A DNA stretch of 64,000 nucleotides from contig NZ_JBDFMM010000001.1 of the NCBI RefSeq assembly GCF_047238265.1, positions 1,860,001-1,924,000 of the forward strand. The letters are read 5' to 3'. A program made the position numbers and the translations under genes. This DNA is from Paenibacillus_F sp047238265. GTDB lineage: Bacteria; Bacillota; Bacilli; Paenibacillales; NBRC-103111. Below, one piece after another: positions 36,137 to 44,462 of this stretch (its first letter is position 1; every line of letters begins with the position of its first letter). The notes under the pieces are model-generated. The model did no database searches, was not told where the DNA came from, and worked only from the letters and a program-made list of their open reading frames with translations.

Positions 36137-36166
36137 CCGAACTCCGGTGACAGGAAGAAAAGCAAG

Positions 36167-36199
36167 AAAGTCTGCGCGTGACGTGCAGGCTTTTTTTGC
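36167..36199 (+). terminator. Intrinsic terminator
   Basis: AAAGTCTGC pairs with GCAGGCTTT (one G-U) and runs into T7. Confidence 0.65.
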
Positions 36200-36264
36200 T
36201 GTATAAACTTCCTTTCGAAGGCAGAGAATAACGGCAATATCGCCTAAGAAAGGAGTTTACAAGC

Positions 36265-37651
36265 ATGTACAGAAAAATGAGTATGGTTTTATTTCCGGTG
36301 TGCGCTGCGGCATTGGTCGGTACGGGGGTTTGGGGATATTCCCAGCAAAAGCAGAAAAATGAAGTGTCCATCAAGGCGGAAAATCAGTATCAGCGTGCTT
36401 TTCACGATTTGTCCTATCATGTCGAAAAGCTGCATACGGAGCTGGGCAACACGCTGGCGATTAATTCAACGTCCAATGACACCTACCGCAAGGGTCTGGT
36501 GAACGTCTGGAGGCTGACGAGCCAGGCGCAAAACGAAGTGAACCAACTGCCGCTGGGTCTTCTTCCTTTTAACAAAACGGAAGAATTTCTGTCCAACGTG
36601 GCAAAGTTCAGCTACCAGACATCGACGCGGGATTTGACCAAAAAACCCCTGACGGACGGCGAATTAAAAACGCTGAGCACCCTGTACCAGCATTCCAAGG
36701 AAATTACGGGGGACTTGCGCGGAGTCCAGGAGAAGGTTATCGCGAATAACCTGCGCTGGATGGATGTGGATCTGGCCCTCAGTGCCAATAAGGAGCCGAG
36801 TGACAATACCATTATCGACGGCTTCAAGACGGTGGACAAAAAAGTCGGGGCATACAATGACCTGAAAGAAGGTCCGTTCACTCTGTCTACCCAGTCGAAA
36901 TACACGGCTCAAATGCTGGATGGTCCAGAGATTGACGAACAGGAAGTCCGTAAGAGGGCAGCCGCTTTCCTTGGGGTCAACAACCCGGCTATTTTTAATG
37001 TGGTCAAAAACGGCAGCGGCGGGGTCGAGTATGAGTCGTACACATGCTCACTGCCGGGTAATAACGGCAGCGATATCTCGATGGACTTCACGAAAAAAGG
37101 CGGTCAGCTCATTTACTTCATGAATCCCCGTGAAGTGAAGGCATCCAACCTTCAGGTCGAGCAATCGCGTGAAGCGGCGGCACAGTTTCTGGAGCGGCAC
37201 GGGTATAAAAATATGACTGCGGTCAGCTTCGACCGTCATCAGAATATCTGCAATATGACGTTCGCCAGACAAGAGAAGGACACCGTCATTTATCCGGAGA
37301 AGCTTGTCGTAAACGTCGCACTGGATGACGGGCAGATTCTTGGGCTGCAGGCCACCGATTTTGTCTTTGCCAACCGCAATCACAAAAATATCGACCAGGA
37401 GCCGAAGCTTTCGAAAGAAGAGGCGAGAAGCCACCTGAGCCCTCAGTCTGAAAGTGGCCCGCCACACCAAAGCGCTTATCGTCAACGATCTCAATGAGGA
37501 AGTGCTCTGCCACGAATTTATCGGCAGTCTGAACGGTCAGACGTACCGGATTTATGTTAATGGAGAAGACGGCACGGAAGAAAAAGTGGAAACGATCCGC
37601 AGGGAAGACGCCGAGCAGGCGAAGCAGCAGCCTGTTAAGCAGGGCACTTGA
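36265..37651 (+). CDS. ypeB: Germination protein YpeB, frame interrupted near 37447
   Basis: Spore protein that stabilises the cortex-lytic enzyme SleB. It has an N-terminal membrane anchor (about 5-25), a helical middle and C-terminal PepSY-like domains. AAAGGAG precedes ATG 36265. At CCTCAG-T-CTGAAAG the frame shifts; removing T37447 joins LSPQLKVARHTKALIVNDL and runs to a stop at 37651. Repaired length is 461 residues, matching the family at about 450. No sleB gene is adjacent, which is unusual for ypeB. Confidence 0.88.
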
Positions 37652-37664
37652 CGGAATCCTTTCG

Positions 37665-37703
37665 AAAAAGCGGCTTCAGGGGAAACCCCGTGCCGCTTTT
37701 TTG
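37665..37703 (+). terminator. ypeB terminator
   Basis: AAAAAGCGGC pairs with GCCGCTTTTTT around an inner AGGGG/CCCC stem. Confidence 0.75.
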
Positions 37704-37782
37704 TGTCTTCCTAAATGGTGGAGGCGTGCTATAATCAAGTAGAAACATGCAGGATTTAGCCGAAAAAAAGGATGAGGTTACC

Positions 37783-38442
37783 GTGGCTCAGCTTATGAAA
37801 ATTAACCAGGTGCTGCATCTTCACGTCAATACGATTGACGAAGAAGAAGCGAAACAAGAATACAAAGCGAGAATTTCGGACGTGCTGCCGGACCGTTTGT
37901 GGATCGAAACCCCCATCAACGAGCGGACGGGCCGGTTGAAACGCCTTTATACGGGGGACGAGGTAAGCGCCTTTTTCGTGACGGACGGTGGCGTTAAAAA
38001 TTATTTCCAGACCTCGGTCATCGGCTTCAAGGAAGACGGGATCCGTCTGGTCGCCCTGGCCATGCCAGATCCGGCCTCGATTACGAAAGTCCAGCGCAGA
38101 AGCTTTCTGCGGATTCCGGCCGAGCTGGAAATTTCCGTACAGGCTGGCGATACGGTTCCTATCGTAGCCTTGACGGAGGACGTCGGAGGAGGCGGAGTTT
38201 CCTTCACCTGCCAAGGCAGTGAATTTCAGGACCATGTCACCCAGGTAAACTGCTGGCTTCTTGTGACTTACAAGAACGGAACGCTGGAACATCTGCCTTT
38301 CAAAGCGGAGGTCGTGCGGGTGAAAACGCTGGAGACGGGACGCAAAATCGTCATGCTGCAGTTCAGCGAAATTACGGACCGCGACCGTCAGAAGCTGATT
38401 CAGTACTGCTTTGAGAAACAATTCGATTTCCGCAAGAAGTAG
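37783..38442 (+). CDS. PilZ-domain c-di-GMP receptor (YpfA/MotI-like)
   Basis: A 219-residue protein with an N-terminal YcgR-like domain and a C-terminal PilZ domain. In B. subtilis YpfA (MotI) binds c-di-GMP and slows the flagellar motor. The RxxxR loop is seen as QRRSFLRIP. The second motif D/N-x-S-x-x-G is present only as DVGGGG, with Gly in place of Ser. GTG 37783 is preferred to ATG 37747 because GGATGAGG lies five bases before it and a TATAAT box at 37731 would leave no leader for the earlier start. Confidence 0.85.
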   Translation: MAQLMKINQVLHLHVNTIDEEEAKQEYKARISDVLPDRLWIETPINERTGRLKRLYTGDEVSAFFVTDGGVKNYFQTSVIGFKEDGIRLVALAMPDPASITKVQRRSFLRIPAELEISVQAGDTVPIVALTEDVGGGGVSFTCQGSEFQDHVTQVNCWLLVTYKNGTLEHLPFKAEVVRVKTLETGRKIVMLQFSEITDRDRQKLIQYCFEKQFDFRKK

Positions 38443-38510
38443 CTTACATAAATTCGGCCCGTCCGGGAAACACTGCATTCCAAACAAGGCTCGTTTGCGG
38501 GAGGATGCCA

Positions 38511-38741
38511 GTGAATATCCGGAGGTCCGGGCAGCAACGCCCATTAACTTATGAACGTTACGAACGTCTGTTCATTGAATTTTCCGAGCGGGTCGAGAAG
38601 ATGCTCGTACGATGTTTATGCGTACTGTTGGCCGGCTTGCTGATCAGCCAGCTGCTTCTTCAATTTCCGGCCGTGCGTAAAGAAATCACGCGGGTCGATC
38701 CTCTGGAAGGAGTGCCGTACGTCAGGCAGCCGGAGGAATAA
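38511..38741 (+). CDS. YpfB-like small membrane protein (DUF5359?)
   Basis: A 76-residue protein with one hydrophobic helix (about 35-53). It lies between the PilZ gene and cmk, the position of ypfB in B. subtilis. GTG 38511 after GGGAGG is preferred over ATG 38505, which is too close to the site. The family assignment rests on position and size. Confidence 0.6.
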   Translation: MNIRRSGQQRPLTYERYERLFIEFSERVEKMLVRCLCVLLAGLLISQLLLQFPAVRKEITRVDPLEGVPYVRQPEE

Positions 38742-38776
38742 CGGTTTTCCGGCAAATTCAGGTAGGCCGCACACTT

Positions 38777-38805
38777 TTGCATCTGTCTTCCGGCTATGGT
38801 ATAAT
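38777..38805 (+). promoter_or_regulatory. cmk promoter
   Basis: TTGCAT (38777-38782) and a perfect TATAAT (38800-38805) with a 17-base spacer. Predicted start about 38812. Confidence 0.6.
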
Positions 38806-38816
38806 TTACAGCGTTA

Positions 38817-38837
38817 GCAGGCTGCGCCTGCTTTTTT
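38817..38837 (+). terminator. Intrinsic terminator between the cmk promoter and cmk
   Basis: GCAGGC-TGC-GCCTGC followed by T6. It lies five bases after the predicted cmk start point, so it could terminate upstream transcripts or act as an early attenuator. Confidence 0.65.
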
Positions 38838-38870
38838 GTTCGTAAGGTTTTGTTAGGAGGAGCCTTTGTT

Positions 38871-39554
38871 TTGACTAAATTTAATATCGCGATAGATGGG
38901 CCAGCCGGTGCAGGCAAGAGCACCATAGCCCGCAAGGTCGCCGGCGAGCTTGGTTTTGTCTATGTGGACACGGGAGCGATGTATCGGGCGGTCACCTGGA
39001 AGGTGCTGCAGGACGGGATTAACCCTCTGGACACGGAGGCCGTCTCAGATACGGCTGCCGGTATGGAGATCGAGCTCGTGCCGGGGCCGGAAGGACAGCT
39101 TGTATTTGTAGACGGCCGGGATGTATCTTCCGATATCCGTACCAAGCTCGTTACGGACCAGGTTTCACAAATCGCCGCCATCGCGGAAGTGAGGAAGCTT
39201 CTGGTAGACAAGCAGAAGCGGATGGCCGCTTCCAAGGGCATCGTGATGGACGGCCGGGATATCGGCACTCACGTGCTCCCCGATGCGGAAGTGAAAATCT
39301 TCCTTACCGCGAGCGTGCGCAAGCGCGCCGAACGAAGGTTTCAAGAAGTACAGGGCACGGCAATGGCAACCACTCTCGAAGAGATGGAAAAGGACATTGC
39401 CCGCCGCGATATGCTGGATGAAGGCAGGGAAGTATCTCCCCTTGTACAAGCGGCCGACGCTGTAATGCTGGACAGTACAGATCTGACCATTCCCGAAGTG
39501 GTGGAGAGCATCCTGGAGATGTGCCGGTTGAGAACAGGCGGTGAAAGAGCATGA
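38871..39554 (+). CDS. cmk: Cytidylate kinase
   Basis: Phosphorylates CMP and dCMP with ATP. The 227-residue product has the P-loop GPAGAGKST (residues 10-18), the NMP-binding DTGAMYRAVTW segment and MDGRDIGTHVLP. TTG 38871 is chosen because AGGAGGAGCC precedes it at normal spacing; the frame is open slightly upstream. It overlaps plsC by four bases. Confidence 0.95.
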   Translation: MTKFNIAIDGPAGAGKSTIARKVAGELGFVYVDTGAMYRAVTWKVLQDGINPLDTEAVSDTAAGMEIELVPGPEGQLVFVDGRDVSSDIRTKLVTDQVSQIAAIAEVRKLLVDKQKRMAASKGIVMDGRDIGTHVLPDAEVKIFLTASVRKRAERRFQEVQGTAMATTLEEMEKDIARRDMLDEGREVSPLVQAADAVMLDSTDLTIPEVVESILEMCRLRTGGERA

Positions 39555-40138
39555 GCTTTTACCATTTCGCGCGGGGAGTTTGCAATGTGGTGTACTCCCT
39601 GCTGTTCCGGATTCGCGTGATCGGTAAGGAGAACATCCCCGAGCACGGCGGCGTACTGCTCTGTTCCAATCATATCAGCAACTTTGATCCTCCGCTTGTC
39701 GGCATCCGCCTCAAACGCAAAGTTCATTTTATGGCGAAGGCGGAGCTGTTTCAAATTCCGGTTTTAGGTCTAATTATTAGTAAAATTGGCGCTTTTCCGG
39801 TTAAACGGGGAGGCGTCAGCAAAGAAACGATCAAGGGAACGCTGAACTTGCTTCGGGATGGAAACGTACTTGGCATCTTTCCGGAGGGAAGCCGTAAAAA
39901 TCCCGGTGTCGGAAAGAAGGGCGCAGCGATGTTTGCCCTGAAATCCGGGGCGGCCGTTGTGCCGACCGCAATCATCGGAGATTACAAGGTGTTCGGCAGA
40001 ATGACGGTCATTTACGGGCGACCGCTTGATTTGACCCCGTTCAGCGAAGCCGGATCGGCCGATCTCGAGCAGGTGACCGAGTACATCATGCAAGAAATTC
40101 AGACTTTGATCCGGGAACACCGGAAAGAAGTCGCTTAA
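39551..40138 (+). CDS. plsC: 1-acyl-sn-glycerol-3-phosphate acyltransferase
   Basis: Makes phosphatidic acid from lysophosphatidic acid at the membrane. The 195-residue product has the acyltransferase motifs H-x4-D (HISNFD, 41-46), FPEGSR and a C-terminal VPTAIIG segment. ATG overlaps the cmk stop (ATGA), so the pair is co-translated. The cmk-plsC-ypfD order is common in Bacillota. Confidence 0.93.
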   Translation: MSFYHFARGVCNVVYSLLFRIRVIGKENIPEHGGVLLCSNHISNFDPPLVGIRLKRKVHFMAKAELFQIPVLGLIISKIGAFPVKRGGVSKETIKGTLNLLRDGNVLGIFPEGSRKNPGVGKKGAAMFALKSGAAVVPTAIIGDYKVFGRMTVIYGRPLDLTPFSEAGSADLEQVTEYIMQEIQTLIREHRKEVA

Positions 40139-40245
40139 CTAAAAAACGAACCCGGTTGTAAGGAAATCCTGCCGCGCAATCCGCGCCGTGCAGATGCCTA
40201 TACAAAATTAACCGTCGGTGTGTTTATTTTCGAGGAGGGTATCCC

Positions 40246-41502
40246 ATGTCAGAAGAAATCAAAAACGAAAATCAAACGAACGAAAGCCAAGAAGCTCAAG
40301 AAGCGATGAGCCAAGTCGCAGCCGTTAAGAAAGGCGACATCGTTAAAGGCAAAATCATTAAAGTCGAGCAGGATCAAGCCATCGTAGATATCGGTTACAA
40401 GTACGACGGCACGATTCCGCTTCGCGAGCTTTCCTCCGTCCAAATCGAGAACGCGGATCAAGCGGTTCAAGAGGGCCAGGAAATTGAGCTTAAAATCGTA
40501 ACGATTGACGACAACAAAGAAAAGCTGGTTCTTTCCAAGCGCTCTGTTGACAGTGAAAAAGCATGGGAAACCCTGCAGCAAAAACTGGACGAGAAAGTTA
40601 TCATCGAAGCTGTCGTGGCCGAAGTGGTTAAAGGCGGCCTCGTTGTTGACGTAGGCGTGCGCGGCTTCGTACCGGCATCCATGGTAGAACGCAGCTTTGT
40701 TGAAGATTTCTCCGACTACAAGGGCCGCACACTGCGCCTGAGAGTGAAAGAAATCGACCGCGAGAAGAACAAAGTGATCCTTTCCCAGAAAGACGTTCTG
40801 GATGAAGAATATGAAGCGCAGAAGAAAGACATCATCAGCAAAATCGAAGTGGGCAAAGTATACGAAGGTACCGTACAGCGCTTGACTCAATTCGGCGCAT
40901 TCGTGGATATCGGTGGCATCGACGGCCTGGTTCACATTTCCGAAATGGCTTGGCACCATGTCGAGCACCCTTCCGAGATCGTTAAAGAAGGCGACAAAGT
41001 AAGCGTACAGGTTCTGAAAGTAGATCCGGAGAAAGACAAAGTGAGCCTGAGCCTGAAAGCGACTCAAGAAGGTCCTTGGGAAAAAGCGGAGAAAACTTTC
41101 ACGACCGGCGAAATCATTACCGGTACGGTAAAACGTCTTGCCGGATTCGGCGCGTTTGTTGAAATCGCTCCGGGCGTTGAAGGTCTGGTTCATATTTCCC
41201 AGATCGCTCACCGTCACATCGCGACTCCTCAGGAAGTTCTGAAAGAAGGCCAGGAAGTTAAAGTGAAAGTCCTTGACGTAAACGCGGCTGAGAAGCGCGT
41301 GAGCCTCAGCATCAAGGAAACGGAAGAAGCTCCGGCTCAAACCGCATCTTCCGCACCTTCCAACTATTCTTCCAGACCGGAAAGATCCTCCAACCACCAG
41401 AAAGAACTGGCTGGCAACGAGAATGTTTCCCTGAGCAATCAAGGCCTGTCCATGACGCTCGGCGAGCGTTTCGGCGACAAGCTTTCCAAATTTAAAAAAT
41501 AA
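40246..41502 (+). CDS. ypfD: S1 RNA-binding domain protein (YpfD, RpsA homologue)
   Basis: A 418-residue protein with four S1 (OB-fold) repeats starting near residues 25, 110, 195 and 280, each with GxV or DIGG-type strands (VVDVGVRGFVPAS, AFVDIGGIDGLVHIS, AFVEIAPGVEGLVHIS). It resembles ribosomal protein S1 but is shorter, as in B. subtilis YpfD, where it is not a stable ribosomal protein. GAGGAGGG precedes the ATG. The C-terminal 60 residues are Ser-rich and probably disordered. Confidence 0.93.
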   Translation: MSEEIKNENQTNESQEAQEAMSQVAAVKKGDIVKGKIIKVEQDQAIVDIGYKYDGTIPLRELSSVQIENADQAVQEGQEIELKIVTIDDNKEKLVLSKRSVDSEKAWETLQQKLDEKVIIEAVVAEVVKGGLVVDVGVRGFVPASMVERSFVEDFSDYKGRTLRLRVKEIDREKNKVILSQKDVLDEEYEAQKKDIISKIEVGKVYEGTVQRLTQFGAFVDIGGIDGLVHISEMAWHHVEHPSEIVKEGDKVSVQVLKVDPEKDKVSLSLKATQEGPWEKAEKTFTTGEIITGTVKRLAGFGAFVEIAPGVEGLVHISQIAHRHIATPQEVLKEGQEVKVKVLDVNAAEKRVSLSIKETEEAPAQTASSAPSNYSSRPERSSNHQKELAGNENVSLSNQGLSMTLGERFGDKLSKFKK

Positions 41503-41529
41503 TGGACGACTTGAACAGGAGGAAGCGGA

Positions 41530-42585
41530 ATGCGCTCATCGCGCAAAATGGATCACGTGCAGTTTGCGCTCCAGACTGGACAGTCCGGCAACCAGGGGTT
41601 GACGGATGTCAAGCTGGTGCCTAACTGCCTGCCAGACGCTTCCACCGAGTCTGTCGCTCTCTTTACGACAATCGGCGAACTCAAATTGAGTTCGCCGATT
41701 GTCGTAAATGCGATGACCGGAGGAGCACGTGAAACCGAAGAAATAAACCGTGAGCTTGCGGTAGCGGCCCGGGAACGGGGACTCGCCATGGCGGTCGGCT
41801 CCCAAATGTCCGCCTTGCGGGATCCTTTGCAGGAATCGAGCTACCGGATTGTCCGTCAAATGAATCCAGACGGGCTCGTCTTTGCGAATTTGGGCAGCGA
41901 AGCGACGCTGGAGCAGGCGTCCCGCGCCGTGGACATGCTTCGTGCGGACGCGCTTCAGATCCATTTGAACGTTATGCAGGAGCTTATCATGCCCGAAGGC
42001 GACCGCAGCTTCCACGGCATGCTGGAGCGCGTAAGCCGCATTGCGTCAGGCACAGGAGTGCCTGTGATCGTCAAAGAAGTCGGGTTCGGCATTCCGCTTG
42101 AGAACGCGAGACTGCTCAAATCGGCGGGCGTACAAATTCTGGATGTCGGCGGCTCCGGAGGCACCAATTTCGCCGCAATCGAGAATGCGCGGAGAAAAGT
42201 TCCCCTCGATTGGCTAAACGACTGGGGCATGAAAACGAGCGTGACCCTGATCGAGGCGCTGCAAGTCTATGAGCGAGGCAGAGTCATGGCCACGGGAGGC
42301 ATCCGCACCAGCGAGGATATCGTCAAGGTGCTGGCCCTTGGCGCTTCGGCGGCCGGAATGGCCGGAGCCCTGCTTAAAGTACTGCAAAGCGAAGGCACGC
42401 AAGCTTTAATCGATCACATCGACGAGCTGCACCAGGGGATCGTTCTGATGATGACCGCTCTGGGAACGACGCGCATCGAACAGCTGTGGGCACGTCCCGT
42501 GATAATCACGGGATCGACCGCGGAATGGTGCCGGGCCCGCCGGATCGATTTAACTGAATATGCCTGCAGAACGGAAGCGGAGTAA
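41530..42585 (+). CDS. fni: Type 2 isopentenyl-diphosphate delta-isomerase
   Basis: FMN-dependent enzyme interconverting IPP and DMAPP for isoprenoid synthesis. The 351-residue barrel shows the MTGGARETEEINRELA segment, the NLGSEATLEQ region and the glycine-rich DVGGSGGTNFAAIE phosphate/FMN-binding motif. GGAGGAAG precedes ATG 41530. It supplies the DMAPP primer used by the heptaprenyl synthase encoded at 55-60 kb. Confidence 0.94.
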   Translation: MRSSRKMDHVQFALQTGQSGNQGLTDVKLVPNCLPDASTESVALFTTIGELKLSSPIVVNAMTGGARETEEINRELAVAARERGLAMAVGSQMSALRDPLQESSYRIVRQMNPDGLVFANLGSEATLEQASRAVDMLRADALQIHLNVMQELIMPEGDRSFHGMLERVSRIASGTGVPVIVKEVGFGIPLENARLLKSAGVQILDVGGSGGTNFAAIENARRKVPLDWLNDWGMKTSVTLIEALQVYERGRVMATGGIRTSEDIVKVLALGASAAGMAGALLKVLQSEGTQALIDHIDELHQGIVLMMTALGTTRIEQLWARPVIITGSTAEWCRARRIDLTEYACRTEAE

Positions 42586-42639
42586 AAACGGGATGTTTTG
42601 TCATACTAGGAGTAACGAAACGAACTAGGGTGACAAACT

Positions 42640-43266
42640 ATGAATCCAGGTTATCTTGCTTCCGTACTCCTCGCCATCTCTGTCATATTTCTGCTCAGCG
42701 GATGGCGGGAAATTTTTATGAGAAGTATATCCGGACGCGACATACTTCTTTTTTTTGTGTTCGCGCTGCCTGCCGCCCTAATGACCGTTTCAGCGGGAGG
42801 GGCACTCATCAACGGAACGGTCCCCGTGGCCGTCTGTACGGCGCTTCTGATCGCGGTCCGCAAGAAGAGCCTTTGGGAAGGCGGGCATCTTTTTGCGACC
42901 GGTCTGCTGCTCGGTGCCGTTCATCTGCTGATGCTGGAGCTGTACAGCGTGGATCCGGTCATGATTGTGCTGAAACCCGAATGGGATATTGCCCTTGTCC
43001 TTGCGGTATTGGTAATGGGAATGCACCGGGGAGCAGCCGAACAATACGTGTCTTTGACGGTATCCATGATTGCGGGAGACCTTTCTTTTGCCTATATGCA
43101 CCACGGCTTGATGCCGGTTCATCTCGGTACACCCTCGTTTCTGGATAAATGGTGGCTCTCCTTTTTTACGGCGCGGATACTGACCGTCTTCCTTGAATGG
43201 ATATATTCGGGATGCAGGACGACCGCCCGTCATTGGATCCGGCGAAAGCGAGGTTGGAGGAAATGA
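42640..43266 (+). CDS. YphA-family membrane protein
   Basis: A 208-residue protein with about six hydrophobic helices. It matches YphA by size, hydrophobicity and position between fni and the YIEGIA gene and der. Function unknown. No strong ribosome site was seen before ATG 42640 (GGGTGA lies near). The stop overlaps the next gene by four bases. Confidence 0.75.
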   Translation: MNPGYLASVLLAISVIFLLSGWREIFMRSISGRDILLFFVFALPAALMTVSAGGALINGTVPVAVCTALLIAVRKKSLWEGGHLFATGLLLGAVHLLMLELYSVDPVMIVLKPEWDIALVLAVLVMGMHRGAAEQYVSLTVSMIAGDLSFAYMHHGLMPVHLGTPSFLDKWWLSFFTARILTVFLEWIYSGCRTTARHWIRRKRGWRK

Positions 43267-44171
43267 TAGCGCATATGTTGTCGCAAAAAGAAACGGTCGC
43301 TGTCTTTGTCGGATTGTTTTTCGGCATCGCGTCCCGTCTGTATTTGTTACGAACGGATTATCGTCAATATCCGACTTATCCCCACGGCAAAATCATTCAT
43401 GTTTCGCTGGGGGTGATTGCGGCCGGTCTCGGTGCGGTTGCGGTACCGGCGCTGCTCGACAAAAATTACACGGCCGTCACGTTCTTGACCGTTGCGGCTC
43501 AACAGTTCCGCGATGTGCGGAATATGGAGCGCCAAAGCTTGATGCAGGTGGATCAAATGGAGCTGGTGCCTCGCGGCGTCTCCTACATTGAAGGCATCGC
43601 CATGGTTTTCGAAGGACGAAATTACCTCGTCATTTTCACGTCTATGATGGCGTCTCTGTTTACCCTCGTTTTTGCCTGGTATTGGGGGGCGGCTGCCGGA
43701 CTGGCTGCCGTCGGAGTATCGATTTATTTCAAGACGGGAAAAAATATGACCCATATCGCGGATATCCGGATCAGCGAAGTCCGGCTGGACGGCCCTAATC
43801 TGTATGTCGGCGATATTTATATCATGAACGTCGGCCTGGAGAGCGACCGGGAGCTCATCGGAAGGCAGGGGGTAGGCCTGCTGGCCGTTCCGAAAAATCC
43901 CGACGCCCGCGTGACACTCGCTAATCTGGGCCAGCGCCAGGCTATCCTGCACGATATTTCCACCGTCCTCGGAGTTTACAGGGATAGCGGAGAACCAGCC
44001 TTGATGCCGATGGCCAAGCTGCATCTGGATTCGGGGACGCTCGGAATTTTCGTCCTTCCTCAAGTGAAGGACGCACAGAAAGCGGCGGCCGCGCTTAAAC
44101 GGGTGCCGGTTCTGGAAAGCGCCATCCGCATGCCAACGGAGTCTGCGGCCGGACCCAACAAGGAGGCGTAA
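43263..44171 (+). CDS. YIEGIA-domain membrane protein (YphB/SeaA-like)
   Basis: A 302-residue protein with about four membrane helices and the diagnostic YIEGIA motif (in VSYIEGIAMVFEG). The family is sporulation-associated and the B. subtilis member lies in the same place. The start was taken at ATG 43263 because it overlaps the yphA stop as ATGA; ATG 43275 is an alternative, and the frame is open to 43197. It is followed after three bases by the small CapE-like gene. Confidence 0.8.
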   Translation: MIAHMLSQKETVAVFVGLFFGIASRLYLLRTDYRQYPTYPHGKIIHVSLGVIAAGLGAVAVPALLDKNYTAVTFLTVAAQQFRDVRNMERQSLMQVDQMELVPRGVSYIEGIAMVFEGRNYLVIFTSMMASLFTLVFAWYWGAAAGLAAVGVSIYFKTGKNMTHIADIRISEVRLDGPNLYVGDIYIMNVGLESDRELIGRQGVGLLAVPKNPDARVTLANLGQRQAILHDISTVLGVYRDSGEPALMPMAKLHLDSGTLGIFVLPQVKDAQKAAAALKRVPVLESAIRMPTESAAGPNKEA

Positions 44172-44174
44172 CAA

Positions 44175-44358
44175 ATGGCAACGATTAAAGCCGTGGCGGT
44201 AGTGGAAGGCGTTAAAGTCGACGGAGGGGCTCCCATTTTTTATGCAAAAGATGAAACCGAACTTCAGCAGTCTCGCTTTCAATCTGGAGAAAATTCTGGA
44301 TGTCAACGCTCACGTTTTAAAACCGGGAACGTTCATTCTAGTCGACCATAAGGGATAA
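44175..44358 (+). CDS. Small capping-complex (CapE-like) partner of YIEGIA, frame interrupted near 44271
   Basis: A small protein usually found right after YIEGIA genes and annotated as a capping complex subunit; this is recognised from position and sequence, not proven. ATG 44175 follows AAGGAGG. The frame gives MATIKAVAVVEGVKVDGGAP and on to ELQQ, then breaks at CAGCAG-T-CTCGCT. Removing T44271 gives LAFNLEKILDVNAHVLKPG and ends at 44358, for 60 residues. Without the repair the tail is not conserved. Confidence 0.65.
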
Positions 44359-44462
44359 CGTTCACTAAAACATTAGCCAATCCAGCGCTTTTTTGCTATG
44401 ATGAAGAATGTGAAATTTCCAATAATGAGAATTTGAGTGACCATCAGTAAGGAGTGAACCGA

